Notes under the pieces: generated by a model
Told to the model about the DNA's origin: nothing
The model's input: only the letters and a program-made list of their open reading frames with translations
The model's database searches: none
Part shown: piece after piece, positions 43,010 to 51,812 of the stretch
How positions within the stretch are numbered: position 1 is the stretch's first letter
Layout of the letters: every line of letters starts with the position of its first letter
NCBI RefSeq assembly: GCF_014191375.1
Contig: NZ_JACHWN010000002.1
Location: forward strand, 744,001-808,000
DNA from: Mesorhizobium sp. RMAD-H1
GTDB lineage: Bacteria; Pseudomonadota; Alphaproteobacteria; Rhizobiales; Rhizobiaceae
DNA length: 64,000 nucleotides
Direction: 5' to 3'
Position numbers and translations under genes: made by a program

Positions 43010-43770
43010 GCCGCGAGAAAATGGATATGCGGCCTTCCATGATGCGGAGAACGGTCGATGAAGGTCCTGACACCGAAGACCTCCGCGACGAGCTCCTCCG
43101 TCAGGACCGTCTCCGGAGCGCCTGCGGCGATCACCCGCCCGTGTTGCAGGATGGCGATCCTGTCGCAGAACATGGCGGCGAGGTTGAGATCGTGCAATGC
43201 AACGACGCTGGTCACAGGCAGCCTCGAGATCAGCGAAAGAATATCCAGCTGATGCTGGATATCGAGATGGTTCGTCGGCTCGTCGAGGAGAAGTTCCGTC
43301 GGGGTTTGCGCGAGAGCCCTCGCGATATGGACGCGCTGGCGCTCGCCGCCCGATAGCGTATGCCAGGACTGCATGCGCTTCTCCATCATGCCGACACTCT
43401 TCAGCGCGTGGACGACCGCCTCTTCATCCCTCGCGGTCCATGGCGCCAGCGCCCCGCGATGCGGCGTGCGCCCCAGCCGCACCACATCGTTCACCGTCAC
43501 CTGCGCATCCGTCGTCGCCTGCTGCTCGACGAAGGCGATCCGCCGTGAAAGCTGCGCGCGCGGCATGCGGGCGATATCGTCACGCCCCAGCGTGATGACG
43601 CCGCTTTCCACGCGCCTGAGGCCGCAGATCAGCCGCAGCAGGCTGGATTTGCCCGAACCGTTCGGTCCGAGCAGCCCCAGCATCTTCCCCGCTTCGATCT
43701 CGAGCGTGACACCATCGACGATCATCTTGCCCGAAGTCGCCCAGCATGCGTTTGCGATGGATATGCTCAT
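42997..43770 (-). CDS. ABC transporter ATP-binding protein, B12/iron-siderophore type (BtuD/FecE-like)
   Basis: 257-residue ATPase: Walker A GPNGSGKSSL (about 34-43), Q-loop FVEQQ, signature LSGGERQRVHIARAL, Walker B ELLLDEPTNHLD and switch His in VALHDLNL. It belongs to the FecE/BtuD/HmuV class. Overlaps the permease gene by 4 nt and is last in a three-gene importer operon preceded by a cobalamin riboswitch, so corrinoid uptake is the likely role. Confidence 0.88.
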   Translation of the reverse strand: MSISIANACWATSGKMIVDGVTLEIEAGKMLGLLGPNGSGKSSLLRLICGLRRVESGVITLGRDDIARMPRAQLSRRIAFVEQQATTDAQVTVNDVVRLGRTPHRGALAPWTARDEEAVVHALKSVGMMEKRMQSWHTLSGGERQRVHIARALAQTPTELLLDEPTNHLDIQHQLDILSLISRLPVTSVVALHDLNLAAMFCDRIAILQHGRVIAAGAPETVLTEELVAEVFGVRTFIDRSPHHGRPHIHFLAAHRS

Positions 43771-44792
43771 ACCGCCCTCCTCGCCCGATAAAGAATGAAT
43801 GCGAAAGCCGGCGCGCCGAACAGCGCCGTCACCACGCCGATCGGCAGGATCTGCTGCGGGATGATGATCCGTGAAATGATGTCGGCCAGCACCATGAAGA
43901 TCGCTCCTGAAATGACCGACGCCGGAATGAGCCGCAGATGCCCCGGCCCGACGATGAAGCGGGCGGCATGCGGGATGACCAGCCCGACGAAGCCGATCGA
44001 GCCGACGATGCTGACCATCGTCGCCGTCATGATCGAGGTGAGCCCCAGGAGAACGATCCTCACCCGGGCGACCGGAATGCCCAGTGCCGCGGCGCCGTCC
44101 GTCCCGAAGGTGAAGGCGTCAAGCGCCCGCGCATATAACAAGCACACGGCAAAACCGCCTATCGTCACCGGCGCCGCCAGATAGACATCCGGCCAGCGGA
44201 CGCCGCCGAGGCTGCCGAGCAGCCAGAACATCACGCCGCGCGCCTGTTCGGCATTGGCCGAGGTCGTGACGATATAGGATGTGAGCGCGTTGAAGAGCTG
44301 CGAGCCGGCAACCCCCGCCAGGATGATACGGTCGTGGCTGCCGCCCGAACCGGCCGCGAGAATGGAAACCAGCGCGAAGGCGCCGATCGCCCCGACGAAA
44401 GCGCCGCTCGACAGGGTGAGCACTCCATGGCCGAAACCGAGGATCATCACCGCCACGGCGCCGGTCGACGCCCCCGCCGAAATGCCAAGCACATAGGGCT
44501 CGGCCAGCGGATTGCGCAGGAGCGCCTGCAGGATGACGCCGGAAAGCGCCAGCGCCGCCCCGCAACAGGCGGCCACCAGCGCGCGGCTCAGGCGATAGTT
44601 CCAGATGATGCCCGCATGAATGCCGCTGACCGCGAAATCCATGCCGAACACCTGATTGGCGACGGCCTGGAACGTCGTCGTCAACGGAATCGCCATTTCG
44701 CCGATGGAAACCGCCATGGCGATGGAGACGAGAAGTGCGGCGATCGAGAGGACGGCAAGCAAGACATGCACGCCTCGCCTGCCCCTCTGCAT
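43767..44792 (-). CDS. ABC transporter permease, BtuC/FecCD type
   Basis: 341-residue permease with about ten helices. NYRLSRALVAACCGAALALSG, LLRNPLAEPYVLGISAGAS, and SIVGSIGFVGLVIPHAARFIVG with the ATPase-coupling region are FecCD hallmarks. ATG 44792 leaves 11 bp to the binding-protein stop; a TTG at 44807 is an alternative with similar weak support. Forms a homodimeric inner-membrane channel for vitamin B12 or a related chelate. Confidence 0.88.
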   Translation of the reverse strand: MQRGRRGVHVLLAVLSIAALLVSIAMAVSIGEMAIPLTTTFQAVANQVFGMDFAVSGIHAGIIWNYRLSRALVAACCGAALALSGVILQALLRNPLAEPYVLGISAGASTGAVAVMILGFGHGVLTLSSGAFVGAIGAFALVSILAAGSGGSHDRIILAGVAGSQLFNALTSYIVTTSANAEQARGVMFWLLGSLGGVRWPDVYLAAPVTIGGFAVCLLYARALDAFTFGTDGAAALGIPVARVRIVLLGLTSIMTATMVSIVGSIGFVGLVIPHAARFIVGPGHLRLIPASVISGAIFMVLADIISRIIIPQQILPIGVVTALFGAPAFAFILYRARRAV

Positions 44793-44803
44793 GGGATGGA
44801 TGC

Positions 44804-45850
44804 TCAATCTGTCAGCCTGAATTGCTTGATGCCGTCTGCAAGCGCCTCGATGCCGTCGATCGTGCGGATCGTCGGGTTCATCGCCTGCGCATCCATTATC
44901 ACGAACCGCTTTTCCTTCACGGTCTCGAGCTGGCTCGTGACCGGATCGGTTTCGAGGAAGTTGACCTTCACCGCCGGATCGTCGGCGGCGTAGCGCCGCC
45001 GTGCCATCTCCGCGATGACGATGACGTCCGGCTCCTTGCCGACGATCGTCTCCCAGCTGACGAGCGGCCATTCCTCTTGCGTATCGATCACGTTCTTCGC
45101 GCCCAGAGCGCGCAGGATATAGGCAGGCGCGCCATTCTTGCCCGCGACGAACGCCTCGCCCTTGATATCCTTGCTGGAGAACCAGAAGACGACGGGCAGT
45201 CCCGCCGCCTTGGTCCCGGCAACCTGGGCGATGGCATCCGTCTCGCGCTTCTTGAGATCGGTCACGAGTTGCTCGCCGCGCTCCTGCACATCGAAGATTT
45301 GCGATAGTTCGCGGATTTCCTGATAGACCAGCTCCATCGTGAACGGCTCCTTGCGGACGCCGTCGCCGCCGCCGGAATTGTCCTTGGCGACGCAATCGGC
45401 AGGCGAGACATAGGTCGGGATGCCGAGCTCGGAGAACTGCTCGCGCGTGCCGACTTCGCCGTTGGGGCCCACATCCCATTCGAACTGGACGGCGACGAGA
45501 TCGGGCTCCTGTCCGACGACCGATTCGAAGCTCGGGCTGTTGTCGGCCAGACGCTTGATCTTCTCGTTCTGGCTTTCGAACCCTTTGAGCACGGGCCCGA
45601 CCCAGACGGCGGTCCCCACCATCTTGTCGGCAAGACCGAGCGACAGCAGGATTTCCGTGCTGTTCTGGCCGATCGTCACGGCCCTTTCTGGTGCCTTGTC
45701 GAAGGTGACCGAAACGCCGCAATTCTGCAGCGCCAGCGGATATTTCGTGTGTTCGGCGGCATGGCCGGTCGGGATGTTAGCGATGAGGCCGAAGATGGCC
45801 GCGATGGCAAATGCGGCTCCGCGGCTGGGCCGTTGAGTGAGGTTTCGCAT
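44804..45850 (-). CDS. ABC transporter substrate-binding protein, BtuF/FepB-like, riboswitch-controlled
   Basis: 348-residue periplasmic protein with signal peptide (about 1-28, ending GHAAEH). PERAVTIGQNSTEILLSLGLADKMVG and VVGQEPDLVAVQ are the first lobe of the PF01497 fold. SWETIVGKEPDVIVIAEMARRRYAADD is in the second. Longer than E. coli BtuF (about 266) because of inserts such as the Gly/Asp-rich DNSGGGDGVRKEP. ATG 45850 is preceded by GGAAG and begins 47 nt after the cobalamin riboswitch. Confidence 0.85.
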   Translation of the reverse strand: MRNLTQRPSRGAAFAIAAIFGLIANIPTGHAAEHTKYPLALQNCGVSVTFDKAPERAVTIGQNSTEILLSLGLADKMVGTAVWVGPVLKGFESQNEKIKRLADNSPSFESVVGQEPDLVAVQFEWDVGPNGEVGTREQFSELGIPTYVSPADCVAKDNSGGGDGVRKEPFTMELVYQEIRELSQIFDVQERGEQLVTDLKKRETDAIAQVAGTKAAGLPVVFWFSSKDIKGEAFVAGKNGAPAYILRALGAKNVIDTQEEWPLVSWETIVGKEPDVIVIAEMARRRYAADDPAVKVNFLETDPVTSQLETVKEKRFVIMDAQAMNPTIRTIDGIEALADGIKQFRLTD

Positions 45851-45896
45851 AATTCTTCCTTCTACGGGCAACCCCGCCCGTGAAAATGGATCTTTG

Positions 45897-46120
45897 TTTC
45901 GACGGCAGGTCTCCTGGCTTGCGGATATCTGCTTCACATCTGCCTTCCCGTCAGGTTGAACCCGGCAGTGGCATGACATCTCCGGAAGAAGGGATGTCAC
46001 AAGGATGCTCGGCAATCCGCTCACAGTTGCGGGGGCAGCCACGGTCTTGGTCCCGATTGGGTCGTCCGCACCGTGTTCCCTATTAATCCCCTGGAAGTCA
46101 TTCCTCGGGGAACCGTCTTC
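45897..46120 (-). ncRNA. Cobalamin riboswitch
   Basis: Read on the minus strand from 46120 to 45897. It has the 5' P1 strand GACGGTT, then GGGAACACGGTGCGGA, CCCCCGCAACTGTGAGC, the GCCACTG element, GGGAAGGC and the B12 box AGCCAGGAGACCTGCC (45919-45904), closing with CCGTC. All core blocks of the class are present in order. Binding of adenosylcobalamin would shut off the downstream importer genes starting at 45850. Confidence 0.95.
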
Positions 46121-46342
46121 CTGTTCTTAGGCCCCTCGAAAGCCCGCCGTCAAGATGAAGCCCGCGGCACGCCTTCACCTCATCGGAACATCCATTGCAC
46201 TGGCTCCTCCTGAAATCACGCCAACGGAACAGTTCGACCCCGGGCCGTCTCGCCATTGATCGCCGTTTTGTAACGTAATAACATATCATGTCAAGACATC
46301 AGATCAGCCTTGCCAAGCTGGGCAGGATCAGATCGGGGACGC
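46121..46342. other. Promoter region of the cobalamin importer operon
   Basis: 222 bp between the end of the sugar ABC operon (46343) and the riboswitch. It must contain the promoter of the riboswitch transcript. TTGACA occurs on the minus strand at 46297-46292 (TGTCAA on the plus strand), too far out to pair confidently with a -10. Confidence 0.35.
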
Positions 46343-47416
46343 TCAGCCTGAAATGGCGAGCTCTGTTTCCCGGTCGAACAAATGGATGTTTCCGGGCGCG
46401 ATGTGCAGGCGGACGGTGGCGCCGCGTTCGACGCCGGGGCGGCCGCCATGGGCGACGATCAAAGGGTGAGGGCCGAGGTTGGCCGTGACGAAGGTCATGC
46501 TGCCGGTGGATTCGACGGCTTCCACCACTGCATCGAGGGCGAGGCCGTCCTTGACCGGCGTGAAGGACAGGTGCTCGGGCCGGAGACCTGCCCATAGGCG
46601 CGCGCCCGGCGCGAGATTGCGGCCCGGAACCAAAGACTGCGCATCGCCTTCGATGGCGAGCGATTGGCTGTCCTCGCCTGATGTGACCGGAATGAAGTTC
46701 ATGGCGGGCGAGCCGATGAAGCCGGCGACGAATTTGTTGGCGGGCCTGTCGTAAAGGTCGAGCGGGCTGCCCTGCTGTTCCACCACCCCTGATCGCATGA
46801 CGACGATATGGTCCGCCATGGTCATGGCCTCGACCTGATCGTGGGTGACATAGACCGAGGTCGCGCCGAGCCGTTCATGCAGCTTGCGGATCTCCGAGCG
46901 CATATGGACGCGCAGCGCGGCATCAAGGTTGGAGAGCGGCTCGTCGAACAGGAATACCTTGGGGTTACGCACGATGGCGCGGCCCATGGCGACGCGCTGC
47001 CGCTGGCCGCCGGAGAGGGCTTTCGGCAGCCGTCCGAGAAGGTTGCCCAGCCCCAGCGTTTCGGCGGCCGCGCGGGTGCGCTCGAGGATTTCCGGCTTTG
47101 GGCGGCGTTTCAGGCGCAGCGAATAGTTCATGTTGTGCTCGACATCCATATGCGGATAGAGCGCGTAGGACTGGAATACCATGGCCACATCCCGCTCGCG
47201 CGGCGGCTTGCCGATGACGCTTGTCCCCGCGATGCGAATATCGCCCGAGCTGGTCTTTTCCAGTCCCGCCAGCGTGCGCAGCAGCGTGGACTTGCCGCAG
47301 CCGGACGGGCCGACCAGCGCGACGAAGGAGCCTTGCCGAATAGCGATGCTGACATCCTTCAGCGCGTGGAACCCGGCATAATGCTTGTTCAGGCGGTCGA
47401 TCTCGATCTGGAGCAT
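46343..47416 (-). CDS. Sugar ABC transporter ATP-binding protein (UgpC/MalK type)
   Basis: 357-residue CUT1 ATPase. Walker A GPSGCGKSTLLRTLAG, Q-loop VFQSYALYPHM, signature LSGGQRQRVAMGRAIVR, Walker B FLFDEPLSNLD and switch His in VYVTHDQVEAMT, followed by the TOBE/OB regulatory domain (about 240-357) with GLRPEHLSF. ATG 47414-47416 has GAGG upstream; four more N-terminal residues are possible. Last gene of the operon. Confidence 0.9.
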   Translation of the reverse strand: MLQIEIDRLNKHYAGFHALKDVSIAIRQGSFVALVGPSGCGKSTLLRTLAGLEKTSSGDIRIAGTSVIGKPPRERDVAMVFQSYALYPHMDVEHNMNYSLRLKRRPKPEILERTRAAAETLGLGNLLGRLPKALSGGQRQRVAMGRAIVRNPKVFLFDEPLSNLDAALRVHMRSEIRKLHERLGATSVYVTHDQVEAMTMADHIVVMRSGVVEQQGSPLDLYDRPANKFVAGFIGSPAMNFIPVTSGEDSQSLAIEGDAQSLVPGRNLAPGARLWAGLRPEHLSFTPVKDGLALDAVVEAVESTGSMTFVTANLGPHPLIVAHGGRPGVERGATVRLHIAPGNIHLFDRETELAISG

Positions 47417-47424
47417 GGGGAACC

Positions 47425-48237
47425 TCATTTCAGCGCGCCGGCGGTGAGTCCGCTGACGATGCGCCGCTGCAGCAACACGAAAATCACGAGGATGGGCGTC
47501 ACATAGATCGCCGTGTAGGTCATGATGCCGTTCCAGTCATTGGCCTCCGGCCCCATGAAGGTCTGGAGGCCGACCGTCGCCGTCTGCAGCTCGTTCCTGG
47601 CGATGAGCGAGCGGGCATAGACATATTCGCCGAAGGATTGCAGGAAGATCAGGACTGACGTGACGAGAATGCCGTTTCGCGCTAGCGGCAGCATGATGTT
47701 GAAGAACGCGCCGATGCGCGACGAGCCATCGACCAGCGCCGCATCTTCAAGCTCGCGCGGGACCTGCACGAAGGTGGCGCGGCAGAGCACGATATAGAGC
47801 GGCAGCATCTTCGCCGTTTGCGCCAATATCACCGCGAGGCGCGGGCTGGCGAGAAGGCCCAGCTGGTTGAAGGCGACGAAGATCGGCGTCACCATCAGCG
47901 AGGACGGCAGCACCTGCAGCATCAGAATGGTGAAGAGCGCCATGTCCATCCAGATATTGCGCACCCGCGCCAGCGCATAGGCGCAGCCGGTGCCGAGCAC
48001 GGTGACGATGAAGGTGACGCCGATGGCGATGATGAGCGAGTTCCAGAGGTAGCGGCCCATATCCCGCGCCTGCCACACCCGGAAGAAATTCCATTGCGGG
48101 TCGCTGGGCCAGAAGCTCGGCGGATACTGGAAGATTTCCGTGCTGCCCTTGAAGGCGGTCAGATACATCCAGTAGAGCGGGAAGAGGTAGACGCCCGCGA
48201 AGACAAGGCCGAGGATGAGAAGGATGGTACGTTTCAC
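47425..48237 (-). CDS. Sugar ABC transporter permease, MalG type
   Basis: 270-residue inner-membrane permease with six helices. The EAA loop is ELEDAALVDGSSRIGAFFNIMLPLA. GTG 48235-48237 is chosen because GAGGAG lies six bases upstream; a TTG five codons earlier sits within that ribosome site. Its start is 12 bp from the stop of the partner permease gene, and its stop lies 8 bp from the ATPase start. Confidence 0.87.
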   Translation of the reverse strand: MKRTILLILGLVFAGVYLFPLYWMYLTAFKGSTEIFQYPPSFWPSDPQWNFFRVWQARDMGRYLWNSLIIAIGVTFIVTVLGTGCAYALARVRNIWMDMALFTILMLQVLPSSLMVTPIFVAFNQLGLLASPRLAVILAQTAKMLPLYIVLCRATFVQVPRELEDAALVDGSSRIGAFFNIMLPLARNGILVTSVLIFLQSFGEYVYARSLIARNELQTATVGLQTFMGPEANDWNGIMTYTAIYVTPILVIFVLLQRRIVSGLTAGALK

Positions 48238-48248
48238 CGGATCGCTCC

Positions 48249-49151
48249 TCAATAGCTGTGTTCGTGGCGGGTCGAGCGGACATAGATTGCCGCGACCACG
48301 ATGACGAACAGGATCATCAGCACCGATACGGCGCTGCCGAGCGAAATCTCATAGGTCTGGAAGGAAAGCTGCCAGGACCAGTATTGCGCGACATTGGAAC
48401 TATCCGCCGGCCCGCCCTGTGTCAGCGCCGCGATGAGGTCGAACTGCTGCAGGGTGAAGATGATGCCGAGCGAGATGACCGCGCCCAGCTGCGCGCGCAT
48501 CAGCGGCAGCGTGATGGTGCGGAAGCGGGTGAGTGCCCCCGCCCCGTCGAGTTCCGCCGCCTCGTAGACATCGCGCGGAATGGCGGCGAGGCCGACCGAG
48601 AGCAGAATCATGTTGAAGGGGATGCCGAGCCAGACATTGGCGATGATGACGGCGTAGAGCGCGATATCGGGGTCGGAGAGCCAGAAGATGCGCTCTTGCG
48701 TCAGGCCCAGCGACATCAGGATGTAATTGAAGACGCCGAAATCCCCGGCGAGCAGCCATTTCCAGATCGCGCCCACCACCAGCGCCGGCATGATCCAACC
48801 GGCGAGGAACAAGCCGCGCAGATATGATGCGCCGGGGAAATCCTGCTGGAAGAACAGCGCCAGGCCGAAGCCGATGGACAACTGGAAAATGATGGAGAGC
48901 ACGACGAACTTCACCGTGTTCCAGAAGACGAGGGAAGCAATCGGCTGCGAGAGGATGTCGTAATAGTTCTTGAGGCCGACGAACGGGCGGTTGAACGAAG
49001 CCAGCGTGAACATGTCGACCGTCTGCAGCGACATGATGATGTTGTAGATGATCGGGAAGGCCGAAAACGTCACGAGATAGGCAAGGGCAAGCGCGAGCAG
49101 CAGGATATCGAACCCGCTGCCGTCGCGGATGGTGCGGATGATGTGCTGCAT
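48249..49151 (-). CDS. Sugar ABC transporter permease, MalF type
   Basis: 300-residue permease with six helices; EAA loop DVYEAAELDGAGALTRFRTITLPLM at about 203-228 contacts the ATPase. A typical CUT1 partner of the MalG-like protein. No long N-terminal periplasmic insert as in E. coli MalF. The 245-bp gap to the upstream binding-protein gene is mostly a double-hairpin repeat. Confidence 0.88.
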   Translation of the reverse strand: MQHIIRTIRDGSGFDILLLALALAYLVTFSAFPIIYNIIMSLQTVDMFTLASFNRPFVGLKNYYDILSQPIASLVFWNTVKFVVLSIIFQLSIGFGLALFFQQDFPGASYLRGLFLAGWIMPALVVGAIWKWLLAGDFGVFNYILMSLGLTQERIFWLSDPDIALYAVIIANVWLGIPFNMILLSVGLAAIPRDVYEAAELDGAGALTRFRTITLPLMRAQLGAVISLGIIFTLQQFDLIAALTQGGPADSSNVAQYWSWQLSFQTYEISLGSAVSVLMILFVIVVAAIYVRSTRHEHSY

Positions 49152-49207
49152 GTGGGTTCCCTCCCCTCACGATTTTTTTCATTGTCCGGAGACACTGGCG
49201 GGACAGT

Positions 49208-49365
49208 ACCCCCCTCTGTCCTGCCGGACATCTCCCCCTCAAGGGGGGAGATTGGCCTTCATTGATGACCGCACTGTAATCTGCGACGTTGACAATTGGC
49301 GAAAGCGGTCCTCCCAGTCGATCTCCCCCCTTGAGGGGGAGATGCCCGGCAGGGCAGAGGGGGGT
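49208..49365. repeat. Double-hairpin repeat, type 2, between binding protein and permease genes
   Basis: 45-bp ends at 49208-49252 and 49321-49365 are inverted copies with two mismatches. Each contains an inner palindrome of ATCTCCCCC and its complement around TCAA/TTGA. About 68 bp of unique sequence separates them. Similar C/G-rich elements are widespread between rhizobial genes. Confidence 0.88.
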
Positions 49366-49396
49366 GTTACAGCGCCGCCCTCACCCCGAACCATTC

Positions 49397-50608
49397 TTAC
49401 CGCCCCAACACCCCATCGATCTGCTTCTGCGCCGCCGCCAGTGCCGCTTTCGGCTCGCTCTGGTGCGTGAGGGATGACTGGATGGCGGTGTAGATGGCCT
49501 TGGAAATCTTCGGCCATTCAGGATGCGGGCCGCGGTTGCGGGCGTATTGCATGCTTTCCTCGAACACCGCATAAACCTCAGGCCATTGCGGATTGTCCAC
49601 CTTCACCTTTGAGGCCGGTAGGAAGCCGAAGCGGTTCCAGACCTCGGGCATCTTGCCATAGAGCCATTCGAGCAGGATGAAGGCTTCCTTCGGATGCTTC
49701 GAATTGGCGAGGATGACATTATCGCCCTCCCCCAATGCCGAGGCCCGGGGCGCGCCCTCCTGCGGGACCGGCAGCAGGGCAGCGCGGTATTCGAACTTCG
49801 CATCCTTCGACATGCGCGGCATTTCCCACGGGCCGGAAATCGCCATCGCTGCATTGCCGGCATTGAAAGTGGCGGTGGAATCGTACTGGCTGCGGATCAG
49901 CGTATCGGGCGAGGCCAGCTTCTCGTCGATGAGCCTACGCCAGAATTCCAGCACCTTGACGCCACCCTCGGTATCGACCTTGTTGTAGTCGCCGCCGGCC
50001 ATTTGCAGCCAGGGCAGGAACTGGAACGTGCCCTCCTCCGTGGCGACAGCGGAGAAGGCGAGGCCGTAGACATTCTTCGCCGGATCGGTCAGCTTCTTCG
50101 CGGCATCGTAAAGCTCATCCCAGCTACGCGGCGGCTTGTCGGGATCGAGACCCTTCGCCCGGAACATGTCGGCATTATAGTAGAGCGCGAGGGTGTTGGC
50201 CCCGCGCGGGACGCCGTAAATCTTGCCGTCCCAGGTCACCGAGGCGAGCGGGCCGGGGAAGATGTCGTCCTTCCTGATCACCTTTGACTGCTCGATCATC
50301 GGCGTCAGGTCGAGCAGCAGTCCGCGCGAGGCGAAAAGCGCCACTTCCGGATTGTCGATATAGGTGACGTCAGGCCCCTCGCCCGTCGCCGTGGCGCGCG
50401 CGAGATCGTTGACCATGTCGCGGAACTGCACGGTCTTCAAATTGAGCTTGATGTCGGGATGTTCTTTTTCGAACTCGTCCTTGACGAGATAGATATATTG
50501 ATCCGGCCGGTCGATGGTCCAGATTTCCAGCGTCACCGGCTCGGCCTTTGCGGTCACGGCGGATAAGGCTACCGCCGCCCCTGCGATCCATGATGCGATG
50601 CGTTTCAT
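49397..50608 (-). CDS. Sugar ABC transporter substrate-binding protein (CUT1)
   Basis: 403-residue periplasmic binding protein of the MalE/UgpB class. Signal peptide about 1-22 (cleavage near AKAEP). VTLEIWTIDRPDQYIYLVKDEFEKEHPDI opens the first lobe. GVPRGANTLALYYNADMFRAKGLD and NAGNAAMAISGPWEMPR are family hinge and ligand blocks. ATG 50606-50608 has GAGGAAGAGG upstream. The bound sugar is not predictable; the linked isomerase and Gfo/Idh/MocA genes suggest a substrate needing oxidation and isomerisation. Confidence 0.88.
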   Translation of the reverse strand: MKRIASWIAGAAVALSAVTAKAEPVTLEIWTIDRPDQYIYLVKDEFEKEHPDIKLNLKTVQFRDMVNDLARATATGEGPDVTYIDNPEVALFASRGLLLDLTPMIEQSKVIRKDDIFPGPLASVTWDGKIYGVPRGANTLALYYNADMFRAKGLDPDKPPRSWDELYDAAKKLTDPAKNVYGLAFSAVATEEGTFQFLPWLQMAGGDYNKVDTEGGVKVLEFWRRLIDEKLASPDTLIRSQYDSTATFNAGNAAMAISGPWEMPRMSKDAKFEYRAALLPVPQEGAPRASALGEGDNVILANSKHPKEAFILLEWLYGKMPEVWNRFGFLPASKVKVDNPQWPEVYAVFEESMQYARNRGPHPEWPKISKAIYTAIQSSLTHQSEPKAALAAAQKQIDGVLGR

Positions 50609-50674
50609 GCCTCTTCCTCCTCCTAAATTCCAAGGCAGTTGCATATGCTCCGTTTCTTCTCTTCCCAGCCGCCG

Positions 50675-50835
50675 CTTGCCCCTCACCCTTACCCTCTCCC
50701 CGCACGCGGGGAGAGGGGGACATAAATCTTTTCGCCTTCTCTTTTCTGCCAGGTGCAGGGGAAGACGAATAGTTCGCGGCACCGATGCCCCCCTCTCCCC
50801 GTTCTTACGGGGAGAGGGTAAGGGTGAGGGGCAAG
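50675..50835. repeat. Double-hairpin repeat, type 3, between isomerase and binding-protein genes
   Basis: A 27-bp perfect inverted repeat (50675-50701 and 50809-50835), starting CTTGCCCCTCACCCTTACCC. Each arm continues into a CTCTCCCCG/CGGGGAGAG hairpin with different loops (CACG and TTCTTA). Total 161 bp, filling most of the 231-bp gap. Confidence 0.88.
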
Positions 50836-50839
50836 CTAT

Positions 50840-51736
50840 TCACGGGTTAGCGACGAAATCGCCGCCGCGGCACCTCTTCAGATAGTTCAAAGCATGGACC
50901 TGCCCGGTCATTTCCAGCGCGTCGCGATAGACCGGATCGTGCCAGCCCTCGATGTCGATGGAGCCGGACCAGCCGGCGAGGCGCAATTCGGAAATCACAT
51001 CGGTCCAGTTGGTGTCGCCGAAGCCCGGCGAGCGCATGGAGACGAACCTCTCCTTGCCGAAGATGCCATGCTCGCGGATGACATCCCAGCGGATGGTCGC
51101 GTCCTTGCCGTGGACATGGAAAATCTTGCCCGCCCATTTGCGGATCTGCGGCAACGGATCGATCAGATAGACCATCTGGTGGCAGGGCTCCCATTCCAGC
51201 CCCAGATTGTCCGCCGGCACCTCGTTAAAGATCATCTCCCAGGCATCCGGGTTATGCGCGATGTTCCAATCGCCGCTCGCCCAATTGCCGTCCATGGCGC
51301 AATTCTCGAAGGCGAGGCGCACGCCCTTGTCGGCGGCGCGTTTTGAAAGCTCCGACCAGACCTGCTTGAAGCGCGGCAGGCTTTCCTCGATGGGCTTGCC
51401 GCGAATGCGCCCGGTGAACCCGGCGATGGTGGTGGCGCCGAAAAGATGGGCGTGGTCGATAAGCGCCTCCCAGCCCTTCAGCGTCTCGCGGTCGATTTCG
51501 GTATCTTCAAGCGGATTGCCGAACATGCCGAGCGTCGAGATCGTGACGTCCGCGTCGCCGATCGCCTCCTTCAACTCAGCGGCGAGCGTGGGCAGATCCT
51601 TGTTCATCACCTGCCAGAAGAAGGGCTCGATGCTCTCGAAACCATGGGGCAGGATGCTCTTCACGTAAGCGGCCGGATCGGGCGCATTCGCCTTGATCAT
51701 CGTGCCGATGCGGATGGATTTTGCCGGATCGCTCAA
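50840..51736 (-). CDS. Sugar phosphate isomerase/epimerase-like TIM-barrel protein
   Basis: 298-residue AP-endonuclease-2-type TIM barrel (PF01261). Metal ligands are expected in LAFENCAMDG, GLEWEPCHQMVYLIDP, FHVHGKDA and GSIDIEGWHDP, the usual E/D-H-E positions. TTG 51734-51736 is used because AAGGAA lies about 9 nt upstream; ATG twelve codons later (MIKANAPD) is the alternative. It probably isomerises the keto-sugar made by the adjacent dehydrogenase. The exact substrate is unknown. Confidence 0.8.
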   Translation of the reverse strand: MSDPAKSIRIGTMIKANAPDPAAYVKSILPHGFESIEPFFWQVMNKDLPTLAAELKEAIGDADVTISTLGMFGNPLEDTEIDRETLKGWEALIDHAHLFGATTIAGFTGRIRGKPIEESLPRFKQVWSELSKRAADKGVRLAFENCAMDGNWASGDWNIAHNPDAWEMIFNEVPADNLGLEWEPCHQMVYLIDPLPQIRKWAGKIFHVHGKDATIRWDVIREHGIFGKERFVSMRSPGFGDTNWTDVISELRLAGWSGSIDIEGWHDPVYRDALEMTGQVHALNYLKRCRGGDFVANP

Positions 51737-51812
51737 TTCTGGAATTCCTTTCAGAGCACTTCACTTGCAGATAGACGACATTTTACTTTTGCGTGGAGGC
51801 AATGGCGCCGTC

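Noticed and set aside
49208-50835. Possible CRISPR array from repeated G/C-rich blocks
   Set aside because: The blocks are inverted pairs of two unrelated families with one spacer each, not regularly spaced direct repeats, and there are no cas genes.
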